A DNA stretch of 64,000 bases from Microbacterium sp. C5A9 (GCF_022627955.1 NZ_JABXGD010000004.1:1-64000), one strand, 5' to 3'; shown: positions 25,830 through 35,697, counted from the stretch's first letter. The notes: a model not told the origin generated them from the letters alone. Numbers and translations are program-made.

Positions 25830-25904
25830 GACCTCAGCCTAGAACCGGCATGCGCCCCGGCCGTTGAGCGACGGGCGGGCACATTCGACCGCGGCAGACC
25901 CGGC

Positions 25905-26744
25905 TCAGCGCTGCGCGATCATCTCGGCATACCCCTCGCGGAACGTCGGATACCGCAGCTCGCCCACGAGGTCGCGCAGCAGGCTCCCGTCGAGCACGGT
26001 CCCGCCGCCCACCGGAGGGTCGAGGGCGGGCGGCATCGGCACCCCGAGTCCGGTGGCGATGAACGCCGCGACCTCGCCGAGCGGCACCGGCTCGCGATCC
26101 ACGCCGTGCACCAGTGTCGGCGGATGCGCGGCCCGCAGCAGCACCTCGAGAAGCCGCACGAGATCGGTCTCGTGGATGCGGTTCGTCCGTCGCGCGGCAT
26201 CGATCGCATCGCCCGCACGCACCCGGCGGATCAGCGAGTCGCGCCCCGGGCCGTAGATGCCCGCCGGCCGCACGACCGTGGCGCCCAGCAGCTCGCGTGC
26301 GAGCCGCTCCCCCTCGACGAGGGCCGCCCCACCGGCGCTCGTCGTCGCCGTGGCATCCTGCTCGGTCAGCGGATCGGGCCCGGGACGCCCCTCGAACACC
26401 CGGGTCGACGACACGAACACGACACGGGACGGCGTCGTCGACAGCGCATCGGCGATGGCGGGAAGGGCGAGCGGATAGATCGATCCCCGTTCGGACTCCG
26501 CCCGGCTCGGCGGCAGCGTGATCACCACCGAGTCGAACTCGGGGAGCTCCTGCGCGAGCGGCTTCTCCAGATCGGCGGCGATCGTGCGGAAGCCGGTCGG
26601 CAGCCCCGTCGCGTTCCGCCGGATCGCGACCACCTCGCCGCCGCCGGCGAGGACCCTCTCGCCCAGGCGCACGCCGATCTTGCCGCATCCGACCAGCAGC
26701 GTGCGGCCCGGCTCGCGCGCGTCGATCCCCCACGACGACGTCAT
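25905..26744 (-). CDS. NAD(P)-dependent SDR / epimerase-like protein
   Basis: 279 residues. The N-terminal LLVGCGKIGVRLGERVL is the dinucleotide-binding loop, followed by VVFVSSTRVFEG and VVRPAGIYGPGRDSLIRRV, as in YeeZ-type extended SDR proteins. The catalytic YxxxK is not evident, which is usual for this atypical subgroup, so the reaction is unknown. The ATG at 26744 follows the thioesterase stop by 2 bp, so the two genes form an operon. Sequence upstream of this ATG in the same frame is a shadow of the thioesterase gene. Confidence 0.78.
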   Translation of the reverse strand: MTSSWGIDAREPGRTLLVGCGKIGVRLGERVLAGGGEVVAIRRNATGLPTGFRTIAADLEKPLAQELPEFDSVVITLPPSRAESERGSIYPLALPAIADALSTTPSRVVFVSSTRVFEGRPGPDPLTEQDATATTSAGGAALVEGERLARELLGATVVRPAGIYGPGRDSLIRRVRAGDAIDAARRTNRIHETDLVRLLEVLLRAAHPPTLVHGVDREPVPLGEVAAFIATGLGVPMPPALDPPVGGGTVLDGSLLRDLVGELRYPTFREGYAEMIAQR

Positions 26745-26746
26745 GC

Positions 26747-27307
26747 TCAGCTCCACACGCTCGGTGCCGCGGTGCGCGTGGGCGGAAGCGCGGATGCCGC
26801 GGCCCAGTCGTGCACCCACGGATCGATCTCCGGCACCCCGTCGGGCTTGCCGACGGCGGCGAACAGCTCCTCGTTGCTGACGGTGCCTCCGGCGCGACGC
26901 AGCATCCGTGCCCGGACGATAGCCCGGGCGTAGACCTCGCCGTCGACGACGGCACGGTGCTCCAGGAAGATCGCCTTGTCGTCGTGGCCGATGAACCGTG
27001 ACTGCACCTCGAACCGCTGCCACAGCTGCAGGGACTTGCGGAAGGTGATCGTCTCGCTCGAGACCACCGCGTACCAGTCGCGATCCTTCATGGCATCGAA
27101 CAGCCCGGTGCGGATCAGCAGATCCCAGCGCCCGAGGTCGAACAGCGACAGGTACCGGCCGTTGTTCATGTGGCGCAGGATGTCGATGTCGGTCGGCAGA
27201 GTCGTCAGCGTCACCGTTCCCACGGACGCAGGGTCGAGGGTCGTGCCGCGCCGTGCGCGACGACGGGCTGAGAGGATCACCAGGAGGGTGCGCCAGATCA
27301 CGTTCAC
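26747..27307 (-). CDS. hotdog-fold thioesterase-like protein
   Basis: 186 residues starting at a GTG (27307), where the homologous part begins. TDIDILRHMNNGRYLSLFDL is the 4HBT active-site helix (Asp/His/Asn), followed by VVSSETITFRKSLQLWQRFE and a second strand set. The N-terminus has a short hydrophobic stretch (VIWRTLLVILS) that may associate with the membrane. It likely hydrolyses an acyl-CoA or acyl-ACP. It is in an operon with the SDR gene. The start has only a weak ribosome site. Confidence 0.8.
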   Translation of the reverse strand: MNVIWRTLLVILSARRRARRGTTLDPASVGTVTLTTLPTDIDILRHMNNGRYLSLFDLGRWDLLIRTGLFDAMKDRDWYAVVSSETITFRKSLQLWQRFEVQSRFIGHDDKAIFLEHRAVVDGEVYARAIVRARMLRRAGGTVSNEELFAAVGKPDGVPEIDPWVHDWAAASALPPTRTAAPSVWS

Positions 27308-27437
27308 GAGACTCGATCGTAGCCATCGACGCACGGACGCGGAATTTCGTTGTCCGAACCCTCCAGTGCGCGAATCGGCGCCCGCGGGCGCATCCGCTCG
27401 ATTTCCGGTTCCCCGGACCCGCGCGTAGAGTCGCGCT

Positions 27438-27944
27438 ATGAGCGCCGAAGCCCAGCCTGAAGTCATCGTCCGTCCGGTCCGTGATGTGGATGCGGAGGCC
27501 CTGGGTCGCGTGCACGCGCAGTGCTGGCACGAGACGTACGACCACCTGATCAGCAAGGCGGCGCTCGAGAAGGTGTCGCCCCGCCGCATGGCCGAGCTGT
27601 GGACGCACTGGGCGTCGCAGGGCCCCGACTTCACGATGAAGGCCGCGCTCGTCGACGGCGACATCGTCGGCTTCGTCGGCTCGGGCCCCGCCCGCGACAA
27701 GGACGCTCCGTCGATGCGCGAGCTCTACTTCATCTACCTGCTCGACGCGTTCCACGGCACCGGCATCGGCCAGAAGCTCTTCGACGCCGCGGTCGAGAGC
27801 GACGAACCCCTCTACCTCTGGGTCGCGGAGGACAACCCCCGCGCGCACCGCTTCTACACCCGCAACGGATTCACGCTCGACGGCGCCAGCCACACCGAGC
27901 CGTTCCTCGGCGAGACCCTGACCGAGGTGCGCTTCGTCCGCTGA
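27438..27944 (+). CDS. GNAT-family N-acetyltransferase
   Basis: 168 residues. A typical Acetyltransf_1 fold: VRPVRDVDAEALGRVHAQCW at the start, LYFIYLLDAFHGTGIGQKLFDAA as the acetyl-CoA-binding motif A (Q/RxxGxG/A form GTGIGQ), and LWVAEDNPRAHRFYTRNGF as motif B. The acceptor (small molecule or protein) is unknown. TAGAGT with six bases before the ATG and no ribosome site suggests a leaderless transcript. It is monocistronic, closed by the hairpin at 27987-28020, and divergent from the thioesterase gene. Confidence 0.88.
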   Translation: MSAEAQPEVIVRPVRDVDAEALGRVHAQCWHETYDHLISKAALEKVSPRRMAELWTHWASQGPDFTMKAALVDGDIVGFVGSGPARDKDAPSMRELYFIYLLDAFHGTGIGQKLFDAAVESDEPLYLWVAEDNPRAHRFYTRNGFTLDGASHTEPFLGETLTEVRFVR

Positions 27945-27986
27945 GCGTCACGCCGGCACGCCCGGACCCGCGTTCGCGATTCAGCA

Positions 27987-28020
27987 TGAACGGCCCCCTG
28001 CCTCAGGCGGGGGCCGTTCA
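27987..28020. terminator. strong hairpin terminator after the GNAT gene
   Basis: TGAACGGCCCCC pairs perfectly with GGGGGCCGTTCA (12-bp stem, 10-nt loop CTGCCTCAGG with the last bases able to pair). It lies 42 bp after the GNAT stop and between that gene and the convergent cytochrome gene, so it can serve both. No U-tract. Just beyond, a 16-bp word CGGCTGACGACGGAAC occurs twice (28057 and 28074). Confidence 0.7.
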
Positions 28021-28092
28021 CTGCATCCGGCAGCAGTGTGCTGCTCACTGCGGACGCGGCTGACGACGGAACTCGGCTGACGACGGAACGTG

Positions 28093-29796
28093 TCAGCGCC
28101 CGGAGACGGTGCCGAACACCTTCGCGATCGGCGCGATCACCAGGGGGCGGGCCGCGGCCCAGCCGCCGGCGATGACCACGAGCGACGCCACGAACACCCA
28201 GAATCCCGTCCAGGTGACCGCATCCTGCGAGGCGTACATGTGGTTCAGGTTGCGCAGGAACCCGGTCAGCATCACCAGCGCCACGTGCACGACGATGAAC
28301 GCGACGAAGTACAGCATGACCGGGAAGTGCACGGCGCGCGCCCACTCGATCGGGTACGCCTTCGACAGCCGCTCGGCCTTCTTCGGCCACATGCCCGACA
28401 TCCGGAATCCCGTCACCGCGGCCAGCGGAGCGGCGAGGAACACCGTCGTGAAGTACGCGAGCTGCTGCAGGCTGTTGTAGTTGTTCCAGCCGTTCTCGTG
28501 CGGCCAGTCGAAGGAGACGTACTGCAGGCCTGCCGACAGCGCGTTCGGGAAGACCTCCCAGCTGGTCGGCACGATGCGCGCCCAGTGGCCGGTCGTGACC
28601 AGCAGCACGACGAAGATCACGCCGTTGACGAGCCAGAGCACGTCGAGCGCCTGGTGGAACCAGATCGTCAGACTGACCTTGCCCTTGGGATTGTTCCGCG
28701 GCGTCCAGAACGCGGTCGGCCGCTTCTCGCTGCGGATGCGGAGTCCCGAGCGGATGATCAGCACCATGAGGAACACGTTGAAGAAGTGCGCCCAGTTGAC
28801 CCAGGGCGCGAACCCGGGCTCGACCGCGATGGCCGGCTCGTATTCTCCGGGGAAGGCGACGAGGAAGTCCTGCATGGCCGGCAGGCTCAGCAGCGTGCGC
28901 ACGAACGCCACGGCCGCGCCGGCCACGATGCCGAGCGCCGCTGCCCCGAGCAGGACCGCGATCCCCTGCGTCCACGTGGGACGGCGAGCGGATGCGGTGT
29001 CGGATGCCGCCGGCGCGGGGAGGCGGCGCGGGGCCGTGCCGTTCCAGACCGTGCGGGTCCACGGCAGCGGTGCGCTGACGTCGGCCAGGGCGGTGCCGGG
29101 GGCCTGCGCCGCAGCCTGCGCGGCGGTCTGCGCCGGTGCGGGCGCCTGTGTGGGCTCGGCGGGTGCGGGGGCGGCGAGATCGGTCACCACCGCAGGCGCG
29201 GCGATGGTCGGCACGGTTCCCGCGGGCGGCCAGGGCTCGCCGCCCGGCGTGCGCGGGAGTCCCCGGCGGACGGATGCTCCACCGTCGGCCACGGCGACCG
29301 GAACCCCGGGCTGTGCATCAGTCGGGGGCGCAGTCGTTGCGGCGGCGGCAGCAGCCTGCGGACCCGTCGGCGCCTGTGCCTGGGCCTGCGTCTGTGCTGG
29401 TGCGTGCTCCGGCGTGGGCACCTGCAGCGGTGCCACTGCCGCCCCCGTCACCGCAGCGCCGAGGGGAGGCCAGGGCTCGCCACCCGGCACCCGCGGAAGT
29501 CCGCGGCGCAGAGCCGGCGCTGCCGCAGGCGCGGACACAGCGCCCGTCGAGCCGACGGACGACTCCGCCGCCCCGGCATCGACGAGGGGCGCTGAGTCGG
29601 CCTGGGGCGCTGAGCCGGCCTGGGACACTGGGCGCTCGTGCACCTCGGCGCCCGCGCCTGCCGACGGGCCCGACGCCTCGACGAGCTCAGCGCTCGACGC
29701 CTCCGACTCTCCGGCGGCACCCGCCACGTCAGCGGGCGGCCAGGGCTCGCCGCCGGGCACGCGCGGCAGCCCGCGCCTCAGCATCCGGGTCGCCAT
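28093..29796 (-). CDS. cytochrome b-type membrane protein with repeated PGGEPWPP motifs
   Basis: 567 residues. Residues 1-270 are a Pro/Ala-rich cytosolic-type extension carrying three near-identical copies of [15 protein letters not shown] (7-21, 97-111, 177-191). The rest has about six TM segments. Histidines inside or at the ends of helices (His337 NWAHFFN, His381 WFHQALD, His490 ARAVHFP, His504 VVHVALV) match the bis-haem pattern of cytochrome b561/formate-dehydrogenase gamma proteins. Its start lies 2 bp after the etfA stop, so it belongs to the etfB-etfA operon. It may pass electrons from ETF to menaquinone, an inference from context. Confidence 0.8.
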   Translation of the reverse strand: MATRMLRRGLPRVPGGEPWPPADVAGAAGESEASSAELVEASGPSAGAGAEVHERPVSQAGSAPQADSAPLVDAGAAESSVGSTGAVSAPAAAPALRRGLPRVPGGEPWPPLGAAVTGAAVAPLQVPTPEHAPAQTQAQAQAPTGPQAAAAAATTAPPTDAQPGVPVAVADGGASVRRGLPRTPGGEPWPPAGTVPTIAAPAVVTDLAAPAPAEPTQAPAPAQTAAQAAAQAPGTALADVSAPLPWTRTVWNGTAPRRLPAPAASDTASARRPTWTQGIAVLLGAAALGIVAGAAVAFVRTLLSLPAMQDFLVAFPGEYEPAIAVEPGFAPWVNWAHFFNVFLMVLIIRSGLRIRSEKRPTAFWTPRNNPKGKVSLTIWFHQALDVLWLVNGVIFVVLLVTTGHWARIVPTSWEVFPNALSAGLQYVSFDWPHENGWNNYNSLQQLAYFTTVFLAAPLAAVTGFRMSGMWPKKAERLSKAYPIEWARAVHFPVMLYFVAFIVVHVALVMLTGFLRNLNHMYASQDAVTWTGFWVFVASLVVIAGGWAAARPLVIAPIAKVFGTVSGR

Positions 29797-29798
29797 GA

Positions 29799-30770
29799 CT
29801 ACTTCTTCCGCGCCTCGAGAGCCGCGATTACCTGCGGCACCACCGTGAACAGGTCGCCGACGATGCCGAAGTCCGCGACGTCGAAGATCGGAGCCTCACC
29901 GTCCTTGTTGATCGCGACGATGTTCTTGGCGGTCTGCATGCCGGCGCGGTGCTGGATCGCACCCGAGATGCCGAGTGCGACGTAGAGCTGCGGCGACACC
30001 GACACCCCGGTCTGCCCGACCTGGTGCGACTGCGGGATGTATCCGGCGTCCACGGCCGCGCGCGAGGCACCGACGGCGGCGCCGAGCGCATCCGCCAGCT
30101 CCTCGACGAGGACGAACTTCTCCTTCGAGGCGAGACCGCGTCCGCCCGAGACGACCCGGGTGGCGCCGCGCAGCTCGGGCCGCGACGATGTGACCTCGAC
30201 CGCTTCGACCGCGCCGACCGTCGCGGCGGGGGCGCCGGATGCCGTCACCGCGAGGGCCTCGACCGTGGGCGAGTCGACCGCTTCGGCGCGGGCGTCGACG
30301 GCCCCCTGACGCACGGTGATCACCGCCGTGCCGTAGGTGGGCGCGGAGTCGGTGAGGTAGGCCCCGCCGTAGACGGAGTGGTGGGCGACGACACCCTCGT
30401 CGTCGCGGGTGACGCCGATCGCGTCGACGGACAGCGCCAGCTTCGCCCGCGCCGCGAAGCGCCCGGCGACGTCGCGGCCCGCGATGGAGTTCGAGATCAG
30501 CACCGCATCCGGTCGCACCCGTTCGACGGCGGCCTGCAGCGCGTCGACCACCGGAACGGTGAGCGCCGTGGCATCCGCGTCGGCGGTCAGCACGACGGAT
30601 GCTCCGGCGGCGGCGACCTTCGCCGCCGCATCGGCGGATCCGCCGACGACGAGGGCCACGGGAGCACCCGCGGTCGAGGCGGCGCCGATCAGGGCGGCGG
30701 TGCTGCTCGCCGGCTCACCCGACGGGTCGAGGTCGACGAGCACGAGGATCGGGTTCTCGGGGTAGGTCAT
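29799..30770 (-). CDS. etfA: electron transfer flavoprotein alpha subunit
   Basis: 323 residues from the ATG at 30770, which follows the etfB stop by 1 bp. The C-terminal FAD domain is clear: [57 protein letters not shown] (shown in parts), and the final [20 protein letters not shown]. With EtfB it forms the soluble ETF heterodimer that collects electrons from acyl-CoA dehydrogenases such as the one encoded at 34486-35667. The gene order etfB-etfA-cytochrome suggests a shared transcript. Confidence 0.95.
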   Translation of the reverse strand: MTYPENPILVLVDLDPSGEPASSTAALIGAASTAGAPVALVVGGSADAAAKVAAAGASVVLTADADATALTVPVVDALQAAVERVRPDAVLISNSIAGRDVAGRFAARAKLALSVDAIGVTRDDEGVVAHHSVYGGAYLTDSAPTYGTAVITVRQGAVDARAEAVDSPTVEALAVTASGAPAATVGAVEAVEVTSSRPELRGATRVVSGGRGLASKEKFVLVEELADALGAAVGASRAAVDAGYIPQSHQVGQTGVSVSPQLYVALGISGAIQHRAGMQTAKNIVAINKDGEAPIFDVADFGIVGDLFTVVPQVIAALEARKK

Positions 30771-30771
30771 G

Positions 30772-31548
30772 TCACACCAGCCTGTTCTGCACGAGGTACT
30801 CCACCAGCTTCTCGGCGGCATCGCCCTCATCGACGATCTTCACGCCGGCCGCGCGGGGCGGCTTCTCGGCCACCGCGGTCATGATCGTGCGGGGAGCCGC
30901 CGCCGGGTCGGCGGAGACGCCGAGGTCGTCGAGGGTGAGCACCTCGAGCGGCTTCTTCTTCGCCGCCATGATGCCCTTGAAGTTGGGGAACCGCGCGTCG
31001 GGCATGGCCTCGGTGATCGAGATCACCGCGGGCAGCGGCGCCGAGATCGACTGCGCACCGGCATCCGCCCCTCGGGTTCCGGTGATGCCCTCGGGGGTGA
31101 TCTCGACGCTCGTGAGCGCCGTCGCGTGCACCCAGCCGAGGTGCTCGGCGATCATGGCCGGGATCACGCCGCCGGATCCGTCTGTCGAGAGATTGCCGGC
31201 GATCACGAGGTCGGGCTCAGCCCGTCGGATCGCCGCGGCCAGGGTCTCGGCGGTGAGGCCGAGGTCGGCTCCGGCGAGCTGTTCGTCGGCGATGTGCACG
31301 GCAGACCCGGCACCGATCGCGAGCGCCCGCCGCACCGATGCGGTCGACCCCTCGGGAGCCATCACGAGTGCGACGACCTCGGTGCCCTCGTTCTTGTCGG
31401 CGTGGCTCAGAGCGACTTCGAGGGCCCGCTCGGTGATCTCGTCGAGCACCACATCTCCGGCACCGCGATCCGCGAGCCCCGTCTCGAGATTCAACTTGCG
31501 ATCGCCATAGGTGTCCGGCACCTCTTTGACCAGGACGAAGATCTTCAT
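30772..31548 (-). CDS. etfB: electron transfer flavoprotein beta subunit
   Basis: 258 residues. The N-terminal [20 protein letters not shown], the central [21 protein letters not shown] (first part shown) and [24 protein letters not shown] recognition loop are ETF-beta signatures; the AMP-binding site lies in this subunit. A GAGGAGCAATCG stretch before the ATG provides the ribosome site. It is the first gene of the etfB-etfA-cytochrome b operon and is divergent from a MarR gene that may or may not control it. Confidence 0.95.
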   Translation of the reverse strand: MKIFVLVKEVPDTYGDRKLNLETGLADRGAGDVVLDEITERALEVALSHADKNEGTEVVALVMAPEGSTASVRRALAIGAGSAVHIADEQLAGADLGLTAETLAAAIRRAEPDLVIAGNLSTDGSGGVIPAMIAEHLGWVHATALTSVEITPEGITGTRGADAGAQSISAPLPAVISITEAMPDARFPNFKGIMAAKKKPLEVLTLDDLGVSADPAAAPRTIMTAVAEKPPRAAGVKIVDEGDAAEKLVEYLVQNRLV

Positions 31549-31658
31549 CGATTGCTCCTCACGACTGCCATGATTCTAGTCCCCTGACACTGAGTCCCAC
31601 CGGATGGGCGACTGAGAACCACCCGCGCACGGCGTGGACGATGCCCTACCGTAGAAGC

Positions 31659-32195
31659 GTGGTCCGCCCTCGTCCCCTGCCCGTCGATCCGCTCGCCGAA
31701 GCGAAGCGGCAATGGCTCGCGCACGGCTGGTCGGACGCCGCCGACGGCATGGCCGTGGTCACCTCCGTCATGCGGGCCCAGCAGCTGCTGCTCGCGCGGG
31801 TGGATGCCACGCTCAAGCCCTTCGCGCTGAGCTTCGCCCGCTATGAGATGCTGCGTCTGCTCGCCTTCAGCCGCGCGGGACGGCTGCCGCTCTCGAGCGT
31901 CGTCGCCCGCCTGCAGGTGCACGCGACGACCGTCACGAGCACGGCCGAGCGACTCGTGCGCGACGGACTCCTCGTGCGCGAACCGCATCCGCACGACGGA
32001 CGGGCCGCGCTGCTCGCCCTCACCGATGCCGGTCGCGAGCTCGTCGAACGCGCCACCGCCGCACTGAACGACGACGTGTTCGCGTCTCCGGGAGTCAGCA
32101 GCTCGGATGCCGCCGAACTCGTCGCGATCGTCGCACGCATGCGCAAGGCCGCCGGCGACTTCACCGATCCGCGACCGCAGCCGGATCCGCTCTGA
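31659..32195 (+). CDS. MarR-family transcriptional regulator
   Basis: 178 residues from a GTG at 31659. FARYEMLRLLAFSRAGRLPL, VVARLQVHATTVTSTAERLV and GLLVREPHPHDGRAALLALT are the MarR winged helix. The start choice rests on TACCGT with exactly six bases to the GTG and no ribosome site, implying a leaderless transcript; an in-frame ATG at 31641 would lie upstream of that -10 box. It is divergent from etfB, with about 110 bp between them. The ligand and targets are unknown. Confidence 0.83.
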   Translation: MVRPRPLPVDPLAEAKRQWLAHGWSDAADGMAVVTSVMRAQQLLLARVDATLKPFALSFARYEMLRLLAFSRAGRLPLSSVVARLQVHATTVTSTAERLVRDGLLVREPHPHDGRAALLALTDAGRELVERATAALNDDVFASPGVSSSDAAELVAIVARMRKAAGDFTDPRPQPDPL

Positions 32196-32261
32196 CGTGG
32201 CCGAGTTCGTGCTCGAGCGGATGGAGTCGGAAGCCGAAGAGCGCGGGCGTACACTGCCCGC

Positions 32262-32705
32262 ATGAGCGAACTGCGCCTGCACACCACCCTCGAGGGCCGC
32301 GGCCCCGCCGCCGCGATCATCCTCACCGACGAGCAGGTCGCCTCGTTCGGGGCGGGCAAGGCATTCCCCGTCGCCGTGACGATCGACGGCCGCACCGCGC
32401 GGCTGCGATTGGCCCGCATGGGCGGGCAGAACATGATCGGGTTCAGCAAGGCCGTGCGAGCCGAGCTGGGGGTCGAGATCGACCAGGACGTCGACGCGGT
32501 CATCCGTCTCGACTCGGCCGAACGCGAGGTCGAGATCCCGCCTGCGCTGGCGGAAGCGCTCGACGCGGACCCCGCCCTGCGCACGGCGTTCGATGCACTG
32601 TCGTATTCGGTGCGCAAGGAACACGCCCGCACGGTCGCCGAGGCCAAGCAGGAGGCGACCCGCGACCGCCGCGTCGAGAAGATCGTCGAGGCGCTGCGCG
32701 GCTGA
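32262..32705 (+). CDS. YdeI/OmpD-associated-family protein (DUF1905)
   Basis: 147 residues. The N-terminal half (LHTTLEGRGPAAAIILTDEQ then VAVTIDGRTARLRLARMGGQ) matches DUF1905, a small beta-barrel. The C-terminal helical half (EIPPALAEALDADPALRTAF, LSYSVRKEHARTVAEAK) matches the YdeI/OmdA bacteriocin-protection domain. Proteins of this fusion are widespread; the biochemical role is not settled. TACACT with six bases before the ATG indicates a leaderless start. It is convergent with the enoyl-CoA hydratase gene. Confidence 0.85.
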   Translation: MSELRLHTTLEGRGPAAAIILTDEQVASFGAGKAFPVAVTIDGRTARLRLARMGGQNMIGFSKAVRAELGVEIDQDVDAVIRLDSAEREVEIPPALAEALDADPALRTAFDALSYSVRKEHARTVAEAKQEATRDRRVEKIVEALRG

Positions 32706-32718
32706 GGGCTGCGCCGGC

Positions 32719-33495
32719 TCAGCGGTTCTGGAAGTCGGGCGCACGCTTCTCCCGGAAGGCCGACATGCCCTCCTTCTGGTCGGCGGTGTCGAAGAGCGCG
32801 GCGAACGCCTGCTTCTCGTGCGCCAGGCCGTCGGTGAGCGTCGTCTCCATCGCCGCGTCGAGGGCGGCCTTCGCCGCGAACACCGAGGGCAGCGACTTCG
32901 ACGCGATCGTCTCGGCGAGTGTCGTCGCCTCGGCCAGCAGGTCGGATGCCGGAACGACGCGTGACACGAGACCGGAGCGCTCCGCCTCGTCGGCGCCCAT
33001 GAACCGGCCGGACAGCACGAGTTCGGCGGCCTTGTAATAGCCGACCGCTCGGATCAGGCGCTGGGTTCCGCCCATGCCCGGGATGACACCGAGGTTGATC
33101 TCGGGCTGACCGAACTTCGCGGTGTCTGCGGCGAGGATGATGTCGCACATCATCGCGAGCTCGCACCCTCCCCCGAGCGCGAAGCCCGAGACGGCGGCGA
33201 TCACGGGAGTGCGCACGGCGGCGAACTCATGCCACACCCCGAAGTGGTCGGTCTCGCGCATCTCGGCGGCCGACATGCCCTCCATCTCCTTGATGTCAGC
33301 GCCGGCGGCGAACGCCTTCTCCGACCCCGTGACGACGATCGCACCGACGCCGTCGTCGCGGTCGAACGCGACGGCGGCCGCGGTGACCTCGTCGGCGAGC
33401 CGACTGTTCAGCGCATTGAGTGCCTCAGGCCGGTTCAGGGTGATCCACCCGACCCGTCCGCGCTGCTCGACCAGGATCGTCTCGTACTCGCTCAT
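32719..33495 (-). CDS. enoyl-CoA hydratase
   Basis: 258 residues of the crotonase family. [17 protein letters not shown] at the start, [11 protein letters not shown] forming the oxyanion hole, [15 protein letters not shown] and the glutamate-containing [17 protein letters not shown] (Glu pair of hydratases) are all present. It hydrates trans-2-enoyl-CoA. It follows the mmsA-acd-mmsB genes on the same strand after 85 bp and fits valine or short branched-chain acyl-CoA degradation (methacrylyl-CoA hydration). CGGAGAGGG serves as the ribosome site. Confidence 0.93.
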   Translation of the reverse strand: MSEYETILVEQRGRVGWITLNRPEALNALNSRLADEVTAAAVAFDRDDGVGAIVVTGSEKAFAAGADIKEMEGMSAAEMRETDHFGVWHEFAAVRTPVIAAVSGFALGGGCELAMMCDIILAADTAKFGQPEINLGVIPGMGGTQRLIRAVGYYKAAELVLSGRFMGADEAERSGLVSRVVPASDLLAEATTLAETIASKSLPSVFAAKAALDAAMETTLTDGLAHEKQAFAALFDTADQKEGMSAFREKRAPDFQNR

Positions 33496-33580
33496 CGTGA
33501 AGCCCTCTCCGTCGTGGTCCTCTCAGTATGTCGCGGGTGTGATCGGGGTGTTTCGTGTCGCTCGGCTCCGCCGGGCTCGC

Positions 33581-34489
33581 TCAACGACCGGGATGCGCGT
33601 CGCGGACATCGGTGATGATGCCTGAGAAGTCCCGGGTCGCCCCGTCGCCGTCGGCGAACGCCGCGTACAGCTGCTGCGCGAGCCGGCCCATCTTCGCGTC
33701 GGTCGACGTCTGCTCGATGGCCTGCAGCGCGAGACCGAGGTCCTTGGCCATCAGGGCGCCCGCGAATCCGGGCTGGTAGTCGCGGTTCGCGGGGCTCGTG
33801 GGCACGGGACCGGGCACGGGGCAGTTGGTCGTGATCGCCCAGCACTGCCCGGAGGCCTGCGACACGACGTCGAACAGCGCCTGATGCTCGAGCCCGAGCC
33901 GCTCGCCCAGCACGAACGCCTCGGCCACGGCGATCTGCGAGACGGCGAGCACCATGTTGTTGCAGACCTTCGCCGCCTGTCCGAGACCGGGTCCGCCGCA
34001 GTGGACGATGCGCGTGCCCATGACCTCGAGCACCGGGAGAGCTGCGGCGAAATCCTCGGCCGAACCGCCGACCATGAACGCCAGGGTGCCGTTCTCGGCG
34101 CCGACCACTCCGCCCGACACCGGGGCATCGATGTTGCGGTGGCCTGCGGCGAGCGCGAGAGCGTGGGCCGCGCGGGCCTCGTCTACCGCGATCGTCGACG
34201 ACTCGATGAACAGGGTGTCGGGGCGCGCGGCGGCGAGCAGCTCGGTGCGGTACGCGTCGATCACGTGCCTGCCTGCGGGGAACATCGTGATGACGACGTC
34301 GGCGTCGGCGACGGCATCCGCCCCGCTCGCCGCGATCGGGATGTCGGCGGCGAGTGCTGCCTCGATCGCCGCGGGCACCAGGTCGAACCCGTGCACCTCG
34401 TGCCCGGCGGCGACGAGGTTCTTCGCCATCGGCAGCCCCATGTGGCCGAGGCCGAGGAACGCGATCCGCACCGTCGACGTCTCGGTCAT
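33581..34489 (-). CDS. mmsB: 3-hydroxyisobutyrate dehydrogenase
   Basis: 302 residues. FLGLGHMGLPMAKNLVAAGH is the N-terminal Rossmann motif, DAPVSGGVVGAENGTLAFM the substrate loop, and the lysine of GLGQAAKVCNNM the catalytic base of the beta-hydroxyacid dehydrogenases. The ATG at 34489 overlaps the acyl-CoA dehydrogenase stop (ATGA). It oxidises 3-hydroxyisobutyrate to methylmalonate semialdehyde, the substrate of MmsA encoded two genes upstream, as part of valine catabolism. Confidence 0.93.
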   Translation of the reverse strand: MTETSTVRIAFLGLGHMGLPMAKNLVAAGHEVHGFDLVPAAIEAALAADIPIAASGADAVADADVVITMFPAGRHVIDAYRTELLAAARPDTLFIESSTIAVDEARAAHALALAAGHRNIDAPVSGGVVGAENGTLAFMVGGSAEDFAAALPVLEVMGTRIVHCGGPGLGQAAKVCNNMVLAVSQIAVAEAFVLGERLGLEHQALFDVVSQASGQCWAITTNCPVPGPVPTSPANRDYQPGFAGALMAKDLGLALQAIEQTSTDAKMGRLAQQLYAAFADGDGATRDFSGIITDVRDAHPGR

Positions 34490-35667
34490 GATGCGCTCCG
34501 CATGGATGCAGACCCGGCCGGACGCAGCATCTCGCGGCCGACGATCAGGCGCATGATCTCGTTGGTGCCCTCGAGGATCTGATGCACCCGCAGGTCGCGC
34601 ACGACCCGTTCGATGCCGTAGTCCTGCAGGTATCCGTAGCCGCCGTGCAGCTGCAGCGCGCGGTTGGCGACGTCGAATCCGGCATCCGTCGCGAAGCGCT
34701 TGGCCATGGCGCAGCGCATCGTCGCATCCGGAGCCTGCTCGTCCACGGCCAGGGCGCCGTCGCGGACCATGAGTCGAGCGGCCTGCAGGTCGGTGCGCAT
34801 GTCGGCGATCGCGAACAGGATCGACTGCTTCTCGGCCAGCGGCTCCCCGAACGCCACGCGCTCGTGCACGTACTGCACCGCGCGATCGAGTGCCCACTGG
34901 GCGCCGCCGAGCGAGCACGCGGCGATGTTGAGGCGACCGCCGTTGAGGGCCGACATCGCGATCGCGAAGCCACGACCCTCGTCGCCGAGCATTCCGGATG
35001 CCGGGACGCGCACGCCGTCGAGGATCACCTGACGGGTGGGCTGCGCGTGCCAGCCCATCTTCTTCTCGGGCGCACCGAAGCTGAGCCCCTCGGCGTCGCC
35101 CGGCACGAGGAAGGCGCTGATCCCCCGGGCACCTGGCTCGCCGGTGCGGGCCATGACCACGTAGACCGCGGCCTCGCCTGCCCCCGAGATGAACTGCTTC
35201 ACGCCGGTGAGGAGGTAGTCGTCGCCGTCGCGCACCGCGCTGGTGGCGACGTTCGCGGCATCCGACCCGACACCCGGCTCGGTGAGGCAGTAGCCGCCGA
35301 ACTCCTGCATCGCGGTGAGCTGCGGCAGCCACGCACCGCGCTGCGCGTCGTCACCGTAGGTGTCGATCATCCAGACCACCATGTTGTGGATCGAGATGTA
35401 GGCGGCGACCGCGGGGTCGCCCTGCGCGAGCTCCTCGAAGATCGCGACCGTGTCGGAGCGGCTGAGCCCCGTGCCGCCGAAGTCCTCGCGCACGTAGATG
35501 CCGCCGAGCCCCAGTTCGCCGGCCTTGCCGAGGGACTCGCGGGGGAAGAGGTGCTTCTCGTCGCGCTCGGCGGCGAACGGCGCGAGCTCGGTGTCGGCGA
35601 ACTCGCGGACGGCGTCGAGGATGGCCTCGCGCTCTTCGGCGGTGGTGGTGACGGTGGTCATTGTCAT
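34486..35667 (-). CDS. acyl-CoA dehydrogenase, probably isobutyryl-CoA
   Basis: 393 residues of the acyl-CoA dehydrogenase family. CLTEPGVGSDAANVATSA is the FAD/substrate region, LHGGYGYLQDYGIERVVRD and the catalytic glutamate of ILEGTNEIM lie near the C-terminus. It lies between mmsA and mmsB, overlapping mmsB, so isobutyryl-CoA (valine branch) is the likely substrate, though 2-methylbutyryl-CoA cannot be excluded. Electrons go to ETF, encoded at 29799-31548. Confidence 0.92.
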   Translation of the reverse strand: MTMTTVTTTAEEREAILDAVREFADTELAPFAAERDEKHLFPRESLGKAGELGLGGIYVREDFGGTGLSRSDTVAIFEELAQGDPAVAAYISIHNMVVWMIDTYGDDAQRGAWLPQLTAMQEFGGYCLTEPGVGSDAANVATSAVRDGDDYLLTGVKQFISGAGEAAVYVVMARTGEPGARGISAFLVPGDAEGLSFGAPEKKMGWHAQPTRQVILDGVRVPASGMLGDEGRGFAIAMSALNGGRLNIAACSLGGAQWALDRAVQYVHERVAFGEPLAEKQSILFAIADMRTDLQAARLMVRDGALAVDEQAPDATMRCAMAKRFATDAGFDVANRALQLHGGYGYLQDYGIERVVRDLRVHQILEGTNEIMRLIVGREMLRPAGSASMRSAS

Positions 35668-35697
35668 GTCGATTCCTTGTGGGAGGTTTCGCGGGGA

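Noticed and set aside
28057..28089. Two copies of CGGCTGACGACGGAAC as an operator or attachment site
   Set aside because: A simple 17-bp tandem duplication between a terminator and a gene end, with no dyad and no partner gene.
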